Below, piece by piece: positions 62,545-64,000 of a stretch of 64,000 nt of DNA. The translations under genes were made by a program, and so were the position numbers. Numbering within the stretch: position 1 is the first letter of the stretch; the number at the start of each line of letters is the position of its first letter. Source of the stretch: Ardenticatenaceae bacterium. GTDB lineage: Bacteria > Chloroflexota > Anaerolineae > Promineifilales > Promineifilaceae. The notes under the pieces are model-generated. The model saw nothing but the letters and a program-made list of their open reading frames with translations, had not been told where the DNA came from and made no database searches. Where the stretch lies: NCBI GenBank assembly GCA_011525915.1, contig WYBM01000063.1:1-64000 (forward strand), in the 5' to 3' direction.

Positions 62545-64000
62545 ATGAATGAATTACATTTCCTTAGATTAGCCGAAGAAGGTGGTTTGTTGCAGCAAGA
62601 GTTAGGGCTGGTGGTGCTGTTGTTTATCGCCGCCCTGGTGGCAATTGTGGTGCGCCAATTCCAGCGCATCCCCTACACCACAGCCCTGGTGCTTGTAGGC
62701 CTGGTGCTGACTTTGTTCCCTAACTTCCTGCAATTTGACGTTGGTTCTGACTTTATCCTGGCCATCCTGGTGCCACCCCTGCTTTTTGAAGCCACCCTAC
62801 AAATTCCCTGGAAGAAGCTTAAATCAGATTTAGGCCTCATCCTGCTGCTGGCTGTTGGCGGGACGTTCCTGGGCACGTTGATGGTCGGGGGCGTGGTGAT
62901 GCAGACGTTACGTATTCCCGTCGCTGCGGCCCTGGCCTTTGGCGCTCTTATCTCGGCCACTGACCCTGTGTCTGTCATCTCTTTTTTCCGCAGCCTGGGC
63001 GTTGGCAAGCGGTTAAGCCTGCTGGTAGAAGGGGAAAGTCTTTTTAATGACGGCGTGGCCATTGTGCTGTTTAACCTGGCGCTGCTTATGGGGACATTGG
63101 GCACAGGCTCTTTGGGTCCTGGCCTGGCCATTCAGGAATTTATTGTTGTATCGGCGGGGGGGCTGGTGGTGGGGCTGGTTTTGGGGTATGTGGTTTCTGC
63201 ACTCATTCTAAAAAATGTAGATGACCACCTGATCGAGACGACAACAACCGTAGCCCTGGCTTTTGGTTCCTATGTCATTGCTGAATCATTTGGTAAGTTT
63301 ATCGGCATTTCTGAGCTGCATTTTAGCGGTATTTTAGCCGTGGTGGCGGCCGGGCTGATGGTGGGCAATATTGGCATGCAAAACACGTCACCCAACACCC
63401 GGTTAACGTTAGAAAGCTTTTGGGAATTTTCCGCCTACCTGGTGAATTCGGTGGTGTTCCTGGTGATTGGTCTGGAGATTGAACTGCCCCAACTGCTGGG
63501 GTTTTTGCTGCCGATTCTGGTAGCGGTTTTAGCGGTTTTAGCCAGCCGGGCAATTGTCATTTACCTGATGTCCGCTCTGGTGAACTGGCGGGCTCCGCGG
63601 CGCAGTGTGCCTATACCCTACCAACACATTATGTTTTGGGGCGGGCTAAGAGGGGCTATCAGCCTGGCCCTGGCATTGTCACTAGACGGCAGCATCTTTG
63701 GCACAGACCTGGCGCTGGAGCTGCGGGTGATGACCTTTGGCGTGGTGTTGTTTACGCTGCTGGTCCAGGGTACAACGATGGAACGGCTGATCACCCGGCT
63801 GGGGTTGGCCAACAAGCCAGCACAGCGGTTGGAACTGCAGCGGCGGCAGGCACGGCTGTATGCTAAACGTGCCGGGCAGAACGAGTTAGACCGGTTACGC
63901 GCGGATGGTATTTTGTACCGGGACATCTGGGAAGCCATGCATGAGGTTTATGATGAATCGATTGACCGCGCACAAACAGCGCTGCAAGAACACCTGATGA
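62545..64000 (+). CDS. CPA1-type Na+/H+ antiporter (3' end cut by the window)
   Basis: 485 codons visible. About 12 membrane helices with SATDPVSVISFFRSLGVGKRLSLLVEGESLFNDG (the DP and FNDG motifs of CPA1 antiporters) and FWGGLRGAISLALALS. A cytosolic C-terminal helical domain begins at about residue 415 and runs off the window. It exchanges monovalent cations for protons. Confidence 0.88.
   Translation, partial: MNELHFLRLAEEGGLLQQELGLVVLLFIAALVAIVVRQFQRIPYTTALVLVGLVLTLFPNFLQFDVGSDFILAILVPPLLFEATLQIPWKKLKSDLGLILLLAVGGTFLGTLMVGGVVMQTLRIPVAAALAFGALISATDPVSVISFFRSLGVGKRLSLLVEGESLFNDGVAIVLFNLALLMGTLGTGSLGPGLAIQEFIVVSAGGLVVGLVLGYVVSALILKNVDDHLIETTTTVALAFGSYVIAESFGKFIGISELHFSGILAVVAAGLMVGNIGMQNTSPNTRLTLESFWEFSAYLVNSVVFLVIGLEIELPQLLGFLLPILVAVLAVLASRAIVIYLMSALVNWRAPRRSVPIPYQHIMFWGGLRGAISLALALSLDGSIFGTDLALELRVMTFGVVLFTLLVQGTTMERLITRLGLANKPAQRLELQRRQARLYAKRAGQNELDRLRADGILYRDIWEAMHEVYDESIDRAQTALQEHLM

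Overview
The window reads as a chromosomal segment of a Chloroflexota bacterium, most likely of class Anaerolineae. This is inferred from protein content and style (many T/P-rich secreted proteins, a DUF6754/MutL/zinc-ribbon gene cluster, SH3-plus-TolB-like lipoproteins) and from the tmRNA tag, which starts A-N-T-N as I recall for Chloroflexus. It is not shown by any rRNA: the window has no rRNA, no tRNA, no CRISPR array and no transposase. Coding density is high, and gene borders and style look uniform, so I see no island of foreign DNA.

Layout. 1-305: 3' end of a secreted protein. 452-5723: minus-strand run of a diacylglycerol-kinase-like protein, a helicase-C-like protein, a thioredoxin-like lipoprotein, a Rieske protein and a class III nucleotide cyclase. 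6003-15731: promoter and eight co-directional genes (small protein, DUF6754 membrane protein, two polytopic proteins, a giant zinc-ribbon/WL-repeat membrane protein, a MutL-type ASKHA ATPase, a hybrid-motif/KOW-like protein and a protein ending in an LPQTG sorting signal). This is the best candidate for an undescribed machine. 15965-24515: a duplicated response-regulator/kinase protein, a PspA-centred membrane module and an XRE/NB-ARC/TPR protein. 24600-35453: housekeeping genes (rplI, rodZ, rimO, metG, ettA) mixed with a ResA-like thioredoxin, an Lgt-like protein and unknowns. 35639-45564: mixed accessory genes, including a secreted four-lamin-tail/metallo-beta-lactamase protein, an ARMT1-like phosphatase, an M23/LysM lipoprotein and a hemolysin-III protein.

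45684-57595 is an 11-gene haem cluster. It encodes everything from glutamyl-tRNA to haem b by the coproporphyrin-dependent route (hemA, hemL, hemB, hemC, hemD, hemE, cgoX-like hemY, cpfC-like hemH, chdC-like hemQ). It opens with an AhbD-like radical SAM gene, so two unrelated terminal decarboxylases, one oxidative and one radical SAM, sit in the same cluster. The promoter region carries a CRP/FNR-type palindrome. 57740-64000: a sucrase/ferredoxin-like protein, tmRNA (ssrA), a lipoprotein, a UbiD decarboxylase and a truncated CPA1 antiporter.

Two features run through the whole window. The 8-bp palindrome ACGGCCGT occurs about 105 times by hand count (about 1-2 expected by chance), in all reading frames and in intergenic DNA, like the cyanobacterial HIP1 element. 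A second family of CAGT/ACTG-rich intergenic repeats occurs at 19.3, 27.6, 54.1 and 55.2 kb.
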